From: Sinorhizobium mexicanum
GTDB taxonomy: Bacteria > Pseudomonadota > Alphaproteobacteria > Rhizobiales > Rhizobiaceae
Assembly (NCBI RefSeq): GCF_013488225.1
Contig: NZ_CP041241.1
Span: forward strand, 992,001 to 1,056,000
DNA length: 64,000 nt
Direction of reading: 5' to 3'
The notes below the pieces were generated by a model. It searched no databases. It was given only the letters and a program-made list of their open reading frames with translations, and was not told the origin of the DNA. Position 1 is the stretch's first letter; every line of letters starts with the position of its first letter. Shown piece after piece: positions 47,356 through 55,254 of the stretch. Both the position numbers and the translations under genes were made by a program.

Positions 47356-48826
47356 GTGACGCCCCTGCGGACTGCTTGACCAACCGGAAGCCGGACACCT
47401 TGAGCCAGGAAAAATCGACGGTGTCCGTTACCGCGCGGCTGAGAATCATGAGATCCATGGGCTCGCGCACCGGTTTATCCAGTTGAAAGTTGATGTTGAT
47501 CGCCTGCTGGGCGGTAACTTCACGCCAGCCGCTGAAGAATGCCGAAGGTTTGGCCGCTCCCTTGCGCGCCAGCTCTGCCACCTCGGATCGCGCATTCGAA
47601 TTGGTCGGCGCGAGCAGAAAGCTAACGGCCGCGGGGGCGCCCTGCGGATGATCGATGACGGCGCTCGCCGAAAAGGAAATCGTGCCAGGCTCGACGGCGC
47701 GACCGATGGTGCCAGCCGAAATTCCGCTCGGCAGCGGGTGACACACCACGGCATGCTCGTGCTCGAGGAAGCGGACGGTCTGGAACTCCGGAACCACAGG
47801 CGTGACGGACACGTCGACAATCTGGCTCAAGAGCTCGACCGCCAGACGATAGTCTTCGATGAAATGCCCTTCGAGCAAGGCGGTTGGAGCGATCATGTTG
47901 GGCATACGCCCCGGCCTGACACCGGCCAGCCCCGTAAACACCCGAAATGCAAGAGGCCTGAGATCGAGATCGGCATGCGCGGCGTCAGACCGGGCCGTAT
48001 AACGCTCGCTTGCGATCGGATAACCGAGCGAGAGCCCTACCATTTCCGTACCCGTTGTGGAGACTCTGAGCCGCAGCGTCATTGCCCCGCCTCCGCAAGC
48101 CCGCGGCAGCGCGAAGAAATTCCAGCCTGCGGCGACCTGCGCGTAAGGCACGGTCCACTCGGCCACGCCCTCCCCGCTCTCGACATAGCCCAGCATCACG
48201 ACCAGTTCACCGCCATCCCTAGGGACGGAGTGGAGGTGCAGCGCGATGCCCGCGACGCCATGGCTGGAGACCGGCAGGAGTTGCTCGACATACCCGGTTG
48301 CAAGCAGTTGCCCTATGCCCTCGTCCTTCGGATCGACATAAGGATCGTGTGCGAAGATTTCCGCAACCGGCTCCCAGTTTCGAGCCTGGAACGCATCCTC
48401 GAGCGTGCGGTAGTTCTCAAGCAGCGCTTCCCGCTCCCGCCTGAGAATGGCGAGCTCCGATGTTACCGAGGTGGCGAAGCGGGCAAGCCGCCCCACACCG
48501 CCTTCCACCAGCGCACGAACGAGCGCCAGGCTCTCCTCCCTGCTCGTCGCGTCAACGCGCTGAATCGGTATTTCAGGAATCGTTCCCAGGGCGCGGAGCG
48601 CCGCAAGTCCCCCCCTTAGTTCCGCCTCCCCCTCATTCGAGAAGGCGAGCGCAATCAGCGGGAATGCGTTTTGCAGAGGAGATTGGGATTGCGCACCCGT
48701 CTCCAGGAAATGGACCAGGTGTTCGATGTCGCTGCCTTCAACATCTGCCCGATCCCGATTGGATGCCACAACCAATCTGTGCTTAGCCGGCATTTGCCTC
48801 ATGCCAGCAGACATCAACTCTTGCAC
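47342..48826 (-). CDS. wgaA: EPS II protein WgaA/ExpA1 (DUF6212-like)
   Basis: A 494-residue protein with no catalytic motif I recognise; I recall the family as DUF6212, seen in rhizobial polysaccharide clusters. A helical N-terminal third (about 60-150, LAILRREREALLENYRTLED) precedes beta-rich domains. No signal peptide or membrane segment. First gene of the wga operon. The start is uncertain among GTG 48826, ATG 48814 (AAGAG close by), 48802 and 48793. A WggR-type operator lies about 155 bp upstream, inside the end of wgcA. Role in EPS II assembly is known only by genetics in S. meliloti. Confidence 0.82.
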   Translation of the reverse strand: MQELMSAGMRQMPAKHRLVVASNRDRADVEGSDIEHLVHFLETGAQSQSPLQNAFPLIALAFSNEGEAELRGGLAALRALGTIPEIPIQRVDATSREESLALVRALVEGGVGRLARFATSVTSELAILRREREALLENYRTLEDAFQARNWEPVAEIFAHDPYVDPKDEGIGQLLATGYVEQLLPVSSHGVAGIALHLHSVPRDGGELVVMLGYVESGEGVAEWTVPYAQVAAGWNFFALPRACGGGAMTLRLRVSTTGTEMVGLSLGYPIASERYTARSDAAHADLDLRPLAFRVFTGLAGVRPGRMPNMIAPTALLEGHFIEDYRLAVELLSQIVDVSVTPVVPEFQTVRFLEHEHAVVCHPLPSGISAGTIGRAVEPGTISFSASAVIDHPQGAPAAVSFLLAPTNSNARSEVAELARKGAAKPSAFFSGWREVTAQQAININFQLDKPVREPMDLMILSRAVTDTVDFSWLKVSGFRLVKQSAGASHVRQ

Positions 48827-48971
48827 GCAGCGACCCCAGAAGAAATCGAATTATTCGGAGGATGACTTCGAGGAGATTAACTTCCAACCCCAAGAAACTT
48901 CATCAATAAAATAAACATATCTCCGGCTTTTGCAGTGCACAACAATCAAATTTTGGGGTTTTGATCTTTAA

Positions 48972-50234
48972 TTATACTTCAAAACTTGAAGCAACATTTG
49001 GCCTAAATGAAGAAAACGTCCGTTGCGCGGTCACATTTCCGATCAATGTCATCTGCCTTGCGAGACAATCGTCCAATCGGAATCTCTGTTCAACCGTTCT
49101 ACGCGCGGCGGCACGCATGACGCGGAAATTATCTGGACGCTCCAGCACGTCGAGAATGGCATCGGCAAGCGCGCCGGTATCGAAGAAGGGTACGAGAAGA
49201 CCGTTGCGGCCCGAGCGGATGATCTCCTGGACGGGAGGTGTGTCCGAGCCGATAATGAGCGCGCCGCACGCCATTGCCTCGAGGACCGACCAAGACAGGA
49301 CGAAGGGATAGGTCAGGTAGAGGTGAGCCGCAGAGACCTGAAATAGCTGACGAAGCGTGGAATGCGCCACGACGCCCGGGAAGATAAGCCTGTCGCGTGG
49401 GACATCCAATGACGCGAGAAGGTGATCCTTCCACGATCCTCCGCCGGGGGGTGGCGCTCCATAACTTACGCCATCGCCGCCGACAAAGACGAATAGCGCG
49501 TCCGGATGCCGCCGGACGACTGTCGCGGCCGCCTCGAGCGCCTGCGGAAAGCCCCGATAAGGCTCGAGGTCGCGGGCAACGAAGGTAATGACCGGGTCAC
49601 CGGCCTTGAGCACACGCCCGTCGGGAAGCCTTAACGAAGCTGCAGGATCGGGACGAAAGCGTCGCGTGTCTATCCCCTCATGGCAGACCGCAATGCGTTG
49701 CTGCGCGTCGGCGGGATAAAGGCTTCTCTGCCAATTGGTCGGGCTGATGCCGCCCTCGATCGCCTCCAGCGACAGGAGTTGCGCGATGTTGCGCAGGCGC
49801 AATCGCTTGCGGGTCTCCGAATCGGGCTCCTCATCCGGCGCGAAGCCGACATCCGCCCCTTCGGCACGATAGAAGAACTCGCAATATCCCAGCGCGGGCA
49901 CGCGCGGCAGCACATCCTTCACGAACATCATGCTGCCCCAGCCTGTGTGGCCGAGGATAATGTCAGGGACCTGACCGAGGCGCGCCATCGCGTCGAAAGT
50001 CTCTGCGACGCGGTGGCCGATCCGCACGTGGTGGTCGGGCGCGCCGAGGTGCCGCGCCATTTGCGGATATGCCCGCGGACCCGGTTCTGCCCTGTGCCGG
50101 ACCACCCGGACCGAAGGGATCCGTTGATCCACAGTTTCGGTCACGAGGGTCACTTCGTTGCCTGCCTGCACGAGGTGGTGAGCGAGGGCCGCGAACTGGC
50201 CAAAGCCGCGCCGGTGCACAAATGCTACATGCAT
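48972..50234 (-). CDS. wgcA: GT4 glycosyltransferase (WgcA/ExpC)
   Basis: A 420-residue GT4 enzyme. N-terminal VAFVHRRGFGQFAALAHHLVQAG, then HTGWGSMMFVKD, the donor-binding VITFVARDLEPYRGFPQAL, and SWSVLEAMACGALIIGS with E-x7-type spacing toward PPVQEII. It lies 45 bp after wggR and 146 bp before wgaA, all on the minus strand. Its last codons contain the 15-bp palindrome assigned as the wgaA operator. Corresponds to ExpC by position. Confidence 0.93.
   Translation of the reverse strand: MHVAFVHRRGFGQFAALAHHLVQAGNEVTLVTETVDQRIPSVRVVRHRAEPGPRAYPQMARHLGAPDHHVRIGHRVAETFDAMARLGQVPDIILGHTGWGSMMFVKDVLPRVPALGYCEFFYRAEGADVGFAPDEEPDSETRKRLRLRNIAQLLSLEAIEGGISPTNWQRSLYPADAQQRIAVCHEGIDTRRFRPDPAASLRLPDGRVLKAGDPVITFVARDLEPYRGFPQALEAAATVVRRHPDALFVFVGGDGVSYGAPPPGGGSWKDHLLASLDVPRDRLIFPGVVAHSTLRQLFQVSAAHLYLTYPFVLSWSVLEAMACGALIIGSDTPPVQEIIRSGRNGLLVPFFDTGALADAILDVLERPDNFRVMRAAARRTVEQRFRLDDCLARQMTLIGNVTAQRTFSSFRPNVASSFEV
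48977..48991. promoter_or_regulatory. candidate WggR operator for the wga operon
   Basis: CTTCAA-AAC-TTGAAG, a perfect 6-3-6 inverted repeat. It is within the last codons of wgcA, about 155 bp upstream of wgaA, followed by AT-rich sequence (48840-48975). The same palindrome is at 50896-50910 and a weaker one at 54286-54300. S. meliloti WggR is known to act at these three promoter regions. Confidence 0.75.
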
Positions 50235-50279
50235 GTTCTCAACCCAACCGCAAAACAGGAACCGCTCTTCTAAGGCGCA

Positions 50280-50852
50280 TCAAATGCCGTAACGGGCGGC
50301 ATTGCCCCAGACCAATTCGAGACGATGCAGCGTTTGGAAGGCGGTCTCGAGGTTCTGCCGGTCCTGTTCGCCATGGGTAAGGGCACGTTCATAGGACCTC
50401 GCCGCTTCGCGCAGGCTGGCGCAAAGCTTTCTGCCTTTTTCCGAAAGCCGGATGCGGGCCGACCGCTTGTCGCGCTGCGAAGCGATTCGGTCGATGTAAT
50501 CGCCGTCGCCGAGTTGCTTCAGATAATAGGAGATGTTGGACCCCATATAGTAGCCGCGGTCCAGGAGTTCGCCCACCGAGAGTTCCGCCTCTCCGATGGC
50601 CAGAAGGACCATCGCCTGGGCGGGCCCGATATCGTCGACACCGATCTTGGAGAGTTCCGTGCGCAACAGGCCGGAAAACCGTCGGCTGGCTCGCTCCATG
50701 ACCCGAGCGAGCTCAAAATACGTGATCAGAGGACCGTCTGCATCACGGTCACTCTCAGGCTTGTCGGGCACCTTCCTCATCGTGTCATTGGCGGGCAGGA
50801 CCGCGACCGTGTCTGCGAAGTTTGCGAACGGATAGTGAATCTTATGATTCAT
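50280..50852 (-). CDS. wggR: MarR-family regulator WggR (ExpG/MucS)
   Basis: A 190-residue MarR-type winged-helix protein, or 194 if the upstream ATG at 50864 is used. HTH region about residues 85-130 (LSVGELLDRGYYMGSNISYY) and wing DRIASQRDKRSARIRLSEKG. This is the known activator of EPS II genes in S. meliloti. It sits between wgcA and the divergent wgd genes exactly as there. ATG 50852 has GAGAGG just upstream. A perfect palindrome plus a half site (TTACTTCAAAA, 50873 and 50893) lies 40-60 bp upstream, suggesting autoregulation. Confidence 0.92.
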   Translation of the reverse strand: MNHKIHYPFANFADTVAVLPANDTMRKVPDKPESDRDADGPLITYFELARVMERASRRFSGLLRTELSKIGVDDIGPAQAMVLLAIGEAELSVGELLDRGYYMGSNISYYLKQLGDGDYIDRIASQRDKRSARIRLSEKGRKLCASLREAARSYERALTHGEQDRQNLETAFQTLHRLELVWGNAARYGI

Positions 50853-50895
50853 CCCTCTCTCCATTGGGGAAGTTACTTCAAAATTCGGGAATTTA

Positions 50896-50910
50896 CTTCA
50901 AAAATTGAAG
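50896..50910. promoter_or_regulatory. candidate WggR operator between wggR and wgdA
   Basis: CTTCAA-AAA-TTGAAG, a perfect 6-3-6 inverted repeat. A second TTACTTCAAAA half site lies 20 bp nearer wggR (from 50873), about two helical turns away. The divergent gap 50865-51056 is AT-rich compared with the flanking genes and should hold both promoters. Confidence 0.78.
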
Positions 50911-51056
50911 CAAATTTCGTGACACCCCTGCCCCCGAATTCCTGATCTTGAGCAAGCGATCTTTATTGTGCCACACTGATCGCAGCAATACTGTGATTTG
51001 AGTGAATCTGACCCAAATCGCGACCTCGCACACACCTCTTAGCCGGAAAATCGCCG

Positions 51057-52823
51057 ATGCGTAATACTGTTCCGAATCAATTGATTAGCAAGGGCCAAAT
51101 CAGTGCAAATCCGGTGCAAAACGGGACAATCAACCCAAGGATGCTAGTCTTGCGAGCGCGTCGCGTCTTCGTTGTGACGCTTATTTATGCAGCTTTGCTA
51201 AGCGCCTGTATCAACCTCCTGCAACTAACGATGCCGCTCTACATGATGCAGGTACATGACAGGGTGTTGAATAGCCAGAGCATGGACTCGCTGGTGATGC
51301 TGACGGTCCTGGCACTCGGCGCCCTTGTCGTTCTCGGCGTGCTGGATTTCATTCGCGCCCTGACGTTTCAGGCCATGGGCAGTGCCGTGGTGCGCTGGCT
51401 CAACCTGCCGGTGCTCACCGCTGCAGTGCAAGCCTCGGCCGACCAAGGGCTTGCGCGCGCGACGCAGTCGCTCAGAGACTTGACCGAGCTGCGCGGCTTT
51501 CTGACCTCGTCGGCGGTCAGCGCTCCCCTGGACGCTGCCTGGTCACCCATTTTTCTCGGCGTCCTTTTTCTGCTGCACCCTCTCTTCGGGATGGTCGGAG
51601 CGATTTCCGTGACGGTGCTTCTCTGCTGCGGTCTCCTGAACGACCTTTTGACCCGGCGGCTCATGAAAGAGGCAAGTCAGGCTAATATTGAGGCAGTCTC
51701 GAAAATAGGTGCGACATTACGCCACGCCGAGGCCATAGAGGCGATGGGAATGCTGCCCGCACTCGCGAAAAAGTGGCGCTCCGCGCAACTGCACGCGCTC
51801 AGCGTGCTGGAAGCCAGCGGGACCAGAAGCAGGGCAATGGCCTCGATTACCCGTAGCCTGCGCTTTGCGATTCAGATGATATCGCTCGCCGCGGGCGCCC
51901 TGCTCGTGATGAAGCAGGAGATCTCCCCCGGCGCGATGATGGCGACGACCATTCTTGTCGGGCGCCTTCTCCTGCCTTTCGATTCGGTCATCGAGAACTG
52001 GCGGCAATGGGTCCTCGCTATCGCCGGCTGGCGCCGGATCGAGGCAGCGCTCAACGAAAACCTCGCGATCCGCCAGACCATGCCGACGCCGCGCTCCGAA
52101 GGCGACCTGGTCGTCGACAAGTTGGTCTACGCTGCTCCCGGCATCGACGTGCCGATCATCAAGGGCATCTCCTTCGCGCTCTCACCCGGCGAGGTGCTGG
52201 GGATCGTCGGCCCCTCCGCCGCCGGCAAGTCCACCCTGGCGCGGCTGCTCGTCGGTATTCTCAAGCCCACGGCGGGTGGCGTCTTCCTCGACGGCAACAA
52301 TGTCTATCTTTGGGAGCGCAGTTCATTTGGAAAGGTGGCGGGCTATCTTCCGCAGTCCGTTTCCCTCCTCGAGGGGACGATCCGCGAAAACATCGCCCGC
52401 ATGGAAGAAAGCGATCCCTACAAGGTGCTGGAGGCGTCACGGCTCGCCGACGTCCACGACATGATCGGCCGCCTGCCGCTCGGCTATGATACGCCGGTGG
52501 GCGAAGGCCAATTGACCCTTTCCGGAGGACAAAGGCAGCGCATCGCGCTCGCCCGGTGCCTTTACGGCCACCCACGCCTCATCGTCCTCGATGAACCCAA
52601 CGCCAATCTCGATGCGATCGGCGAGCGGGCCCTCATCCGCGCGGTCGAACACGCGCGCCGCGACGGCGCCATCGTCATCCTCATCGCCCACAGGCCGGCC
52701 ATCATGCAGGTCACCGACAAACTGCTCGTGCTGGAAGGCGGCCGGATCAGCCAGTTCGGCCCGCGCACCGACGTTGTCGCTTCCATGATGCCGGGCGAAA
52801 CACGACGCGAAGGTACTGCCTGA
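51057..52823 (+). CDS. wgdA: type I secretion ABC transporter (WgdA/ExpD1)
   Basis: A 588-residue PrtD-type exporter: membrane domain about residues 30-310 (LTMPLYMMQVHDRVLNSQS is the family hallmark), then an ATPase domain with GPSAAGKST, LSGGQRQRIALARCLYG, LIVLDEPNANLDA and ILIAHRPA. No N-terminal peptidase domain, so it does not cut its substrate. With WgdB it should export the RTX protein WgeA encoded next, through an outer-membrane TolC not present here. The N-terminus (SKGQISANPVQNGTI) is polar and unstructured. Stop overlaps wgdB by one base. Confidence 0.94.
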   Translation: MRNTVPNQLISKGQISANPVQNGTINPRMLVLRARRVFVVTLIYAALLSACINLLQLTMPLYMMQVHDRVLNSQSMDSLVMLTVLALGALVVLGVLDFIRALTFQAMGSAVVRWLNLPVLTAAVQASADQGLARATQSLRDLTELRGFLTSSAVSAPLDAAWSPIFLGVLFLLHPLFGMVGAISVTVLLCCGLLNDLLTRRLMKEASQANIEAVSKIGATLRHAEAIEAMGMLPALAKKWRSAQLHALSVLEASGTRSRAMASITRSLRFAIQMISLAAGALLVMKQEISPGAMMATTILVGRLLLPFDSVIENWRQWVLAIAGWRRIEAALNENLAIRQTMPTPRSEGDLVVDKLVYAAPGIDVPIIKGISFALSPGEVLGIVGPSAAGKSTLARLLVGILKPTAGGVFLDGNNVYLWERSSFGKVAGYLPQSVSLLEGTIRENIARMEESDPYKVLEASRLADVHDMIGRLPLGYDTPVGEGQLTLSGGQRQRIALARCLYGHPRLIVLDEPNANLDAIGERALIRAVEHARRDGAIVILIAHRPAIMQVTDKLLVLEGGRISQFGPRTDVVASMMPGETRREGTA

Positions 52824-54247
52824 TGATGAAAGAACCGATCCTGCCCGTTCGCCTGGATGCGCAGCCTCCCGTCAAGATCGACAATCCGGAACGCCGCCTG
52901 CCCGTCCGCGCAGGCGCGCCTGTTTCGCCGGTCGCGACGGAACCCGACCTTTCGGAGGACCATCCCCGTTCGCCCATTCGGCGCCTCGTCGTTGCGGGAC
53001 TCACGACGATCCTGGTCGCGTTCGGCGGATTCTTCGGCTGGGCATTTTCGACCGAACTCAGCAGCGCCTCGGTCAGCAGCGGCACTGTCGTCGTCGACTC
53101 CAAGCGCAAGACGATCAGCCATTTCGAAGGCGGCGTCCTGAGCCGCATCCTGGTTCAGGAGGGCGATCACGTTGCCGCCGGGCAACCGGTCATCAAGCTC
53201 GAGGACACGCGTGCCCGCTCCGATCTCCAGGCGCTGCAAAGCCGGCGCGTCGGCCTGGTAGCAAAGCTCGCGCGCCTCCGGTCCGAGCAGGCGGAGGCAA
53301 CGGAGATCGACTTCCCCGTAGAGCTCGTCAGCACGGGCGACACGGCCGCCCACGACGCCGTCATGGCGGAAACAGCGTTCTTCGAGAAACGCCGCGAAGC
53401 CAAGAAGGGAAAAATCGAGATCCAGCGCAAGACCATCGAGGAATATTCCGAGAAGGCCAAGTCGCTCGCCGCGCAGCTCCAGGCGACCGAGCGCCAGATC
53501 GAGCTCATGAACGTGCAGCGGACGGCAATCGCAACCTTGGTCGACAAGGCGTTTGCCCAGCGCTCGAAGCTCATCGAGATCGACGCCAGGCTCAGCGAAC
53601 TTGCCGCAACACGCGGCGAGGTTGCCGGTGACAAGGCCCAGGCGCAAAAAGCGATGGCCGGCGCCGAGCTCGCGCTGACCGGAATAGAAAGCGACTTCCA
53701 GGCGGAGATCGCCGGGGAGATCACCACGGCACGGCTCGAACTCGCGGACGTCGAGGAGCGAATGATCGCTGCAGAGGACGTGCTGCGCCGCCTCGAGATC
53801 CGCTCTCCCCAGCCAGGCGTCATTGCCAACATCCAACTGCGGACGCCCGGCAGCGCGGTCACCCCCGGCCAGCCCCTGCTCGACATCGTCCCAGAGGACG
53901 AGCCGTTGCTTGTGGAAATGCACGTCAGCACGCGCGACATCGACAGCATAACCATCGGCTCCAAGACGCAGATCCGCCTGACGGCCTATAATCAGCGCAC
54001 CCATCTGCCGCTCGACGGCAAGATCACCTATATCGCGGCCGACCAATCGGTGGATGAGAAATCCAACGTCTCTTATTTCGTGGCACGTGCCGAGGTCGCG
54101 CCGGAATCCCTCGCCGCCAATCCCGATATTCGCCTCTATCCCGGCATGCCCGCCGAGGTGCTGATCGTGCACAAGGCCCGTTCGGCAATCGATTATCTCG
54201 TTTCCCCGGTCACGGACAGCTTCAACCGGGCATTCCGGGAAGATTGA
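52823..54247 (+). CDS. wgdB: type I secretion membrane-fusion protein (WgdB/ExpD2)
   Basis: A 474-residue HlyD-type adaptor. One membrane helix at about 58-80 (LVVAGLTTILVAFGGFFGWA), the lipoyl/barrel start GTVVVDSKRKTISHFEGGVLS, a long coiled coil (about 130-330), and the C-terminal RTX-family block (VRLYPGMPAEVLI-like, read here as IRLYPGMPAEVLIVHKARS). Two start ATGs (52823, 52826) overlap the wgdA stop. Bridges WgdA to the outer-membrane channel. Confidence 0.94.
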   Translation: MMKEPILPVRLDAQPPVKIDNPERRLPVRAGAPVSPVATEPDLSEDHPRSPIRRLVVAGLTTILVAFGGFFGWAFSTELSSASVSSGTVVVDSKRKTISHFEGGVLSRILVQEGDHVAAGQPVIKLEDTRARSDLQALQSRRVGLVAKLARLRSEQAEATEIDFPVELVSTGDTAAHDAVMAETAFFEKRREAKKGKIEIQRKTIEEYSEKAKSLAAQLQATERQIELMNVQRTAIATLVDKAFAQRSKLIEIDARLSELAATRGEVAGDKAQAQKAMAGAELALTGIESDFQAEIAGEITTARLELADVEERMIAAEDVLRRLEIRSPQPGVIANIQLRTPGSAVTPGQPLLDIVPEDEPLLVEMHVSTRDIDSITIGSKTQIRLTAYNQRTHLPLDGKITYIAADQSVDEKSNVSYFVARAEVAPESLAANPDIRLYPGMPAEVLIVHKARSAIDYLVSPVTDSFNRAFRED

Positions 54248-54285
54248 CGGAAATTCCGCCAGAGACGACTGCATCGCAAAAAGTA

Positions 54286-54326
54286 CTTGGAATTTTGAAG
54301 CGATTTACGGGCATTGCCCGTATAAT
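54286..54326 (+). promoter_or_regulatory. wgeA control region: WggR-like site and TATAAT
   Basis: CTTGGA-ATT-TTGAAG (54286-54300) matches the WggR palindrome with two mismatches in the left arm. TATAAT is at 54321-54326, 20 bp after TTGAAG, which is too long for a normal sigma-70 spacer and fits activator dependence. ACGGGC-ATT-GCCCGT, another perfect inverted repeat (54307-54321), fills the space between. No other role can be read directly. Confidence 0.6.
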
Positions 54327-54343
54327 AACTCCTAAAAATATAT

Positions 54344-54361
54344 TGTGCCAATATTGGCACA
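54344..54361. promoter_or_regulatory. 18-bp perfect palindrome upstream of wgeA
   Basis: TGTGCCAATATTGGCACA, no mismatches, 18 bp downstream of the TATAAT box and 160 bp before wgeA. Not followed by a T-run as a terminator would be. It could bind a second regulator of EPS II, for which ExpR (LuxR type) and MucR are known in S. meliloti; which one cannot be told from sequence. Confidence 0.6.
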
Positions 54362-54522
54362 TGCACAAACTCTTCAAAAAAAATACGAAAAACACCTCGA
54401 AACCACATGGATTTATTGGTGTTCTGGATGTTGCCTTCCCCTTTTTTGCAATGCACACTCCGGCACGCAATCTCGGCTTCCTGCCGATGATGCATGCATC
54501 AAACGACGAAGAGGAGAAGCAG

Positions 54523-55182
54523 ATGGCCACTTTGGAAGGCGGCGCATACGACGACGCCCTGTTTGGCTCTCGCTTTGACGATTTCATTCGCGCCCACGGC
54601 GGTGATGATTTCGTCAACGGGGGCAAGGGGCACGACATCATCTTCGGTGATGGAGGTGACGACTTGCTGTTCGGCGGCGACGGAAACGACACCGTTTTCG
54701 GCGGCGAAGGCACGGATATTCTCTACGGTGAGAAAGGCAACGACAACCTGGTCGGCGGAGCGGGCGACGACCTGCTCGACGGCGACAAGGGTAACGACAT
54801 CCTTCTCGGCGGCGAAGGCAACGACTTCCTCGTCGGCGGCAAAGGCAGCGACCTGCTCTACGGTGGCGCCGGCAATGACATCCTCAATGGCGGGGAAGGC
54901 AACGATCTCCTGGTCGGCGGCCAGGGCAGCGATGTCTTCGTTTTCGACGGCGGTGGCGGCAACGACGTCATCCTCGACTTCACCCCCGGCGAGGACGTGC
55001 TGCAGATTGCCAAGGGCATCAATGGTCTGGACGTCACCGCGCCCGAGGACCTGGCTTCGCGCATCACCCAGGTCGGCGGCAATGTCGTAATCGACCTCGG
55101 CCATGGCGACACCCTGACGCTGGTGAACACAGACGCCGAAGACATTCAGGCTCATCCTGGAAACTATTTCACAATCCATTGA
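54523..55182 (+). CDS. wgeA: secreted RTX calcium-binding protein (WgeA/ExpE1)
   Basis: A 219-residue acidic protein made mostly of about a dozen G-G-x-G-x-D-x-hydrophobic-x nonapeptides (GGDGNDTVF, GGEGNDFLV, GGAGNDILN), which fold as a calcium-bound beta roll. The last 60 residues (VFVFDGGGGNDVILDFTPGE) form the C-terminal type I secretion signal region. The ATG at 54523 follows GAGGAGA by six bases; the frame runs back to 54244 but only through promoter DNA. Secretion by WgdA-WgdB is inferred from adjacency. In S. meliloti ExpE1 is secreted and required for EPS II. Confidence 0.93.
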   Translation: MATLEGGAYDDALFGSRFDDFIRAHGGDDFVNGGKGHDIIFGDGGDDLLFGGDGNDTVFGGEGTDILYGEKGNDNLVGGAGDDLLDGDKGNDILLGGEGNDFLVGGKGSDLLYGGAGNDILNGGEGNDLLVGGQGSDVFVFDGGGGNDVILDFTPGEDVLQIAKGINGLDVTAPEDLASRITQVGGNVVIDLGHGDTLTLVNTDAEDIQAHPGNYFTIH

Positions 55183-55254
55183 GTTTGAACGGGCGCGCCC
55201 TGCCTCCTCCCGCGGGGCGTGCCATCTCCTGCAATCCGTCCAGAGGAGTGGCGT

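Noticed and set aside
44863..47379. 838-codon open frame on the plus strand opposite wgaB
   Set aside because: It mirrors wgaB, has no domain and is rich in R, H and D as expected of antisense reading in high-GC genes; wgaB has clear GT2 and GT4 motifs.
54244..54522. Upstream extension of the wgeA reading frame
   Set aside because: The extra 93 codons run through the WggR-like site, TATAAT and palindromes and are AT-rich; a strong ribosome-binding site precedes the ATG at 54523.
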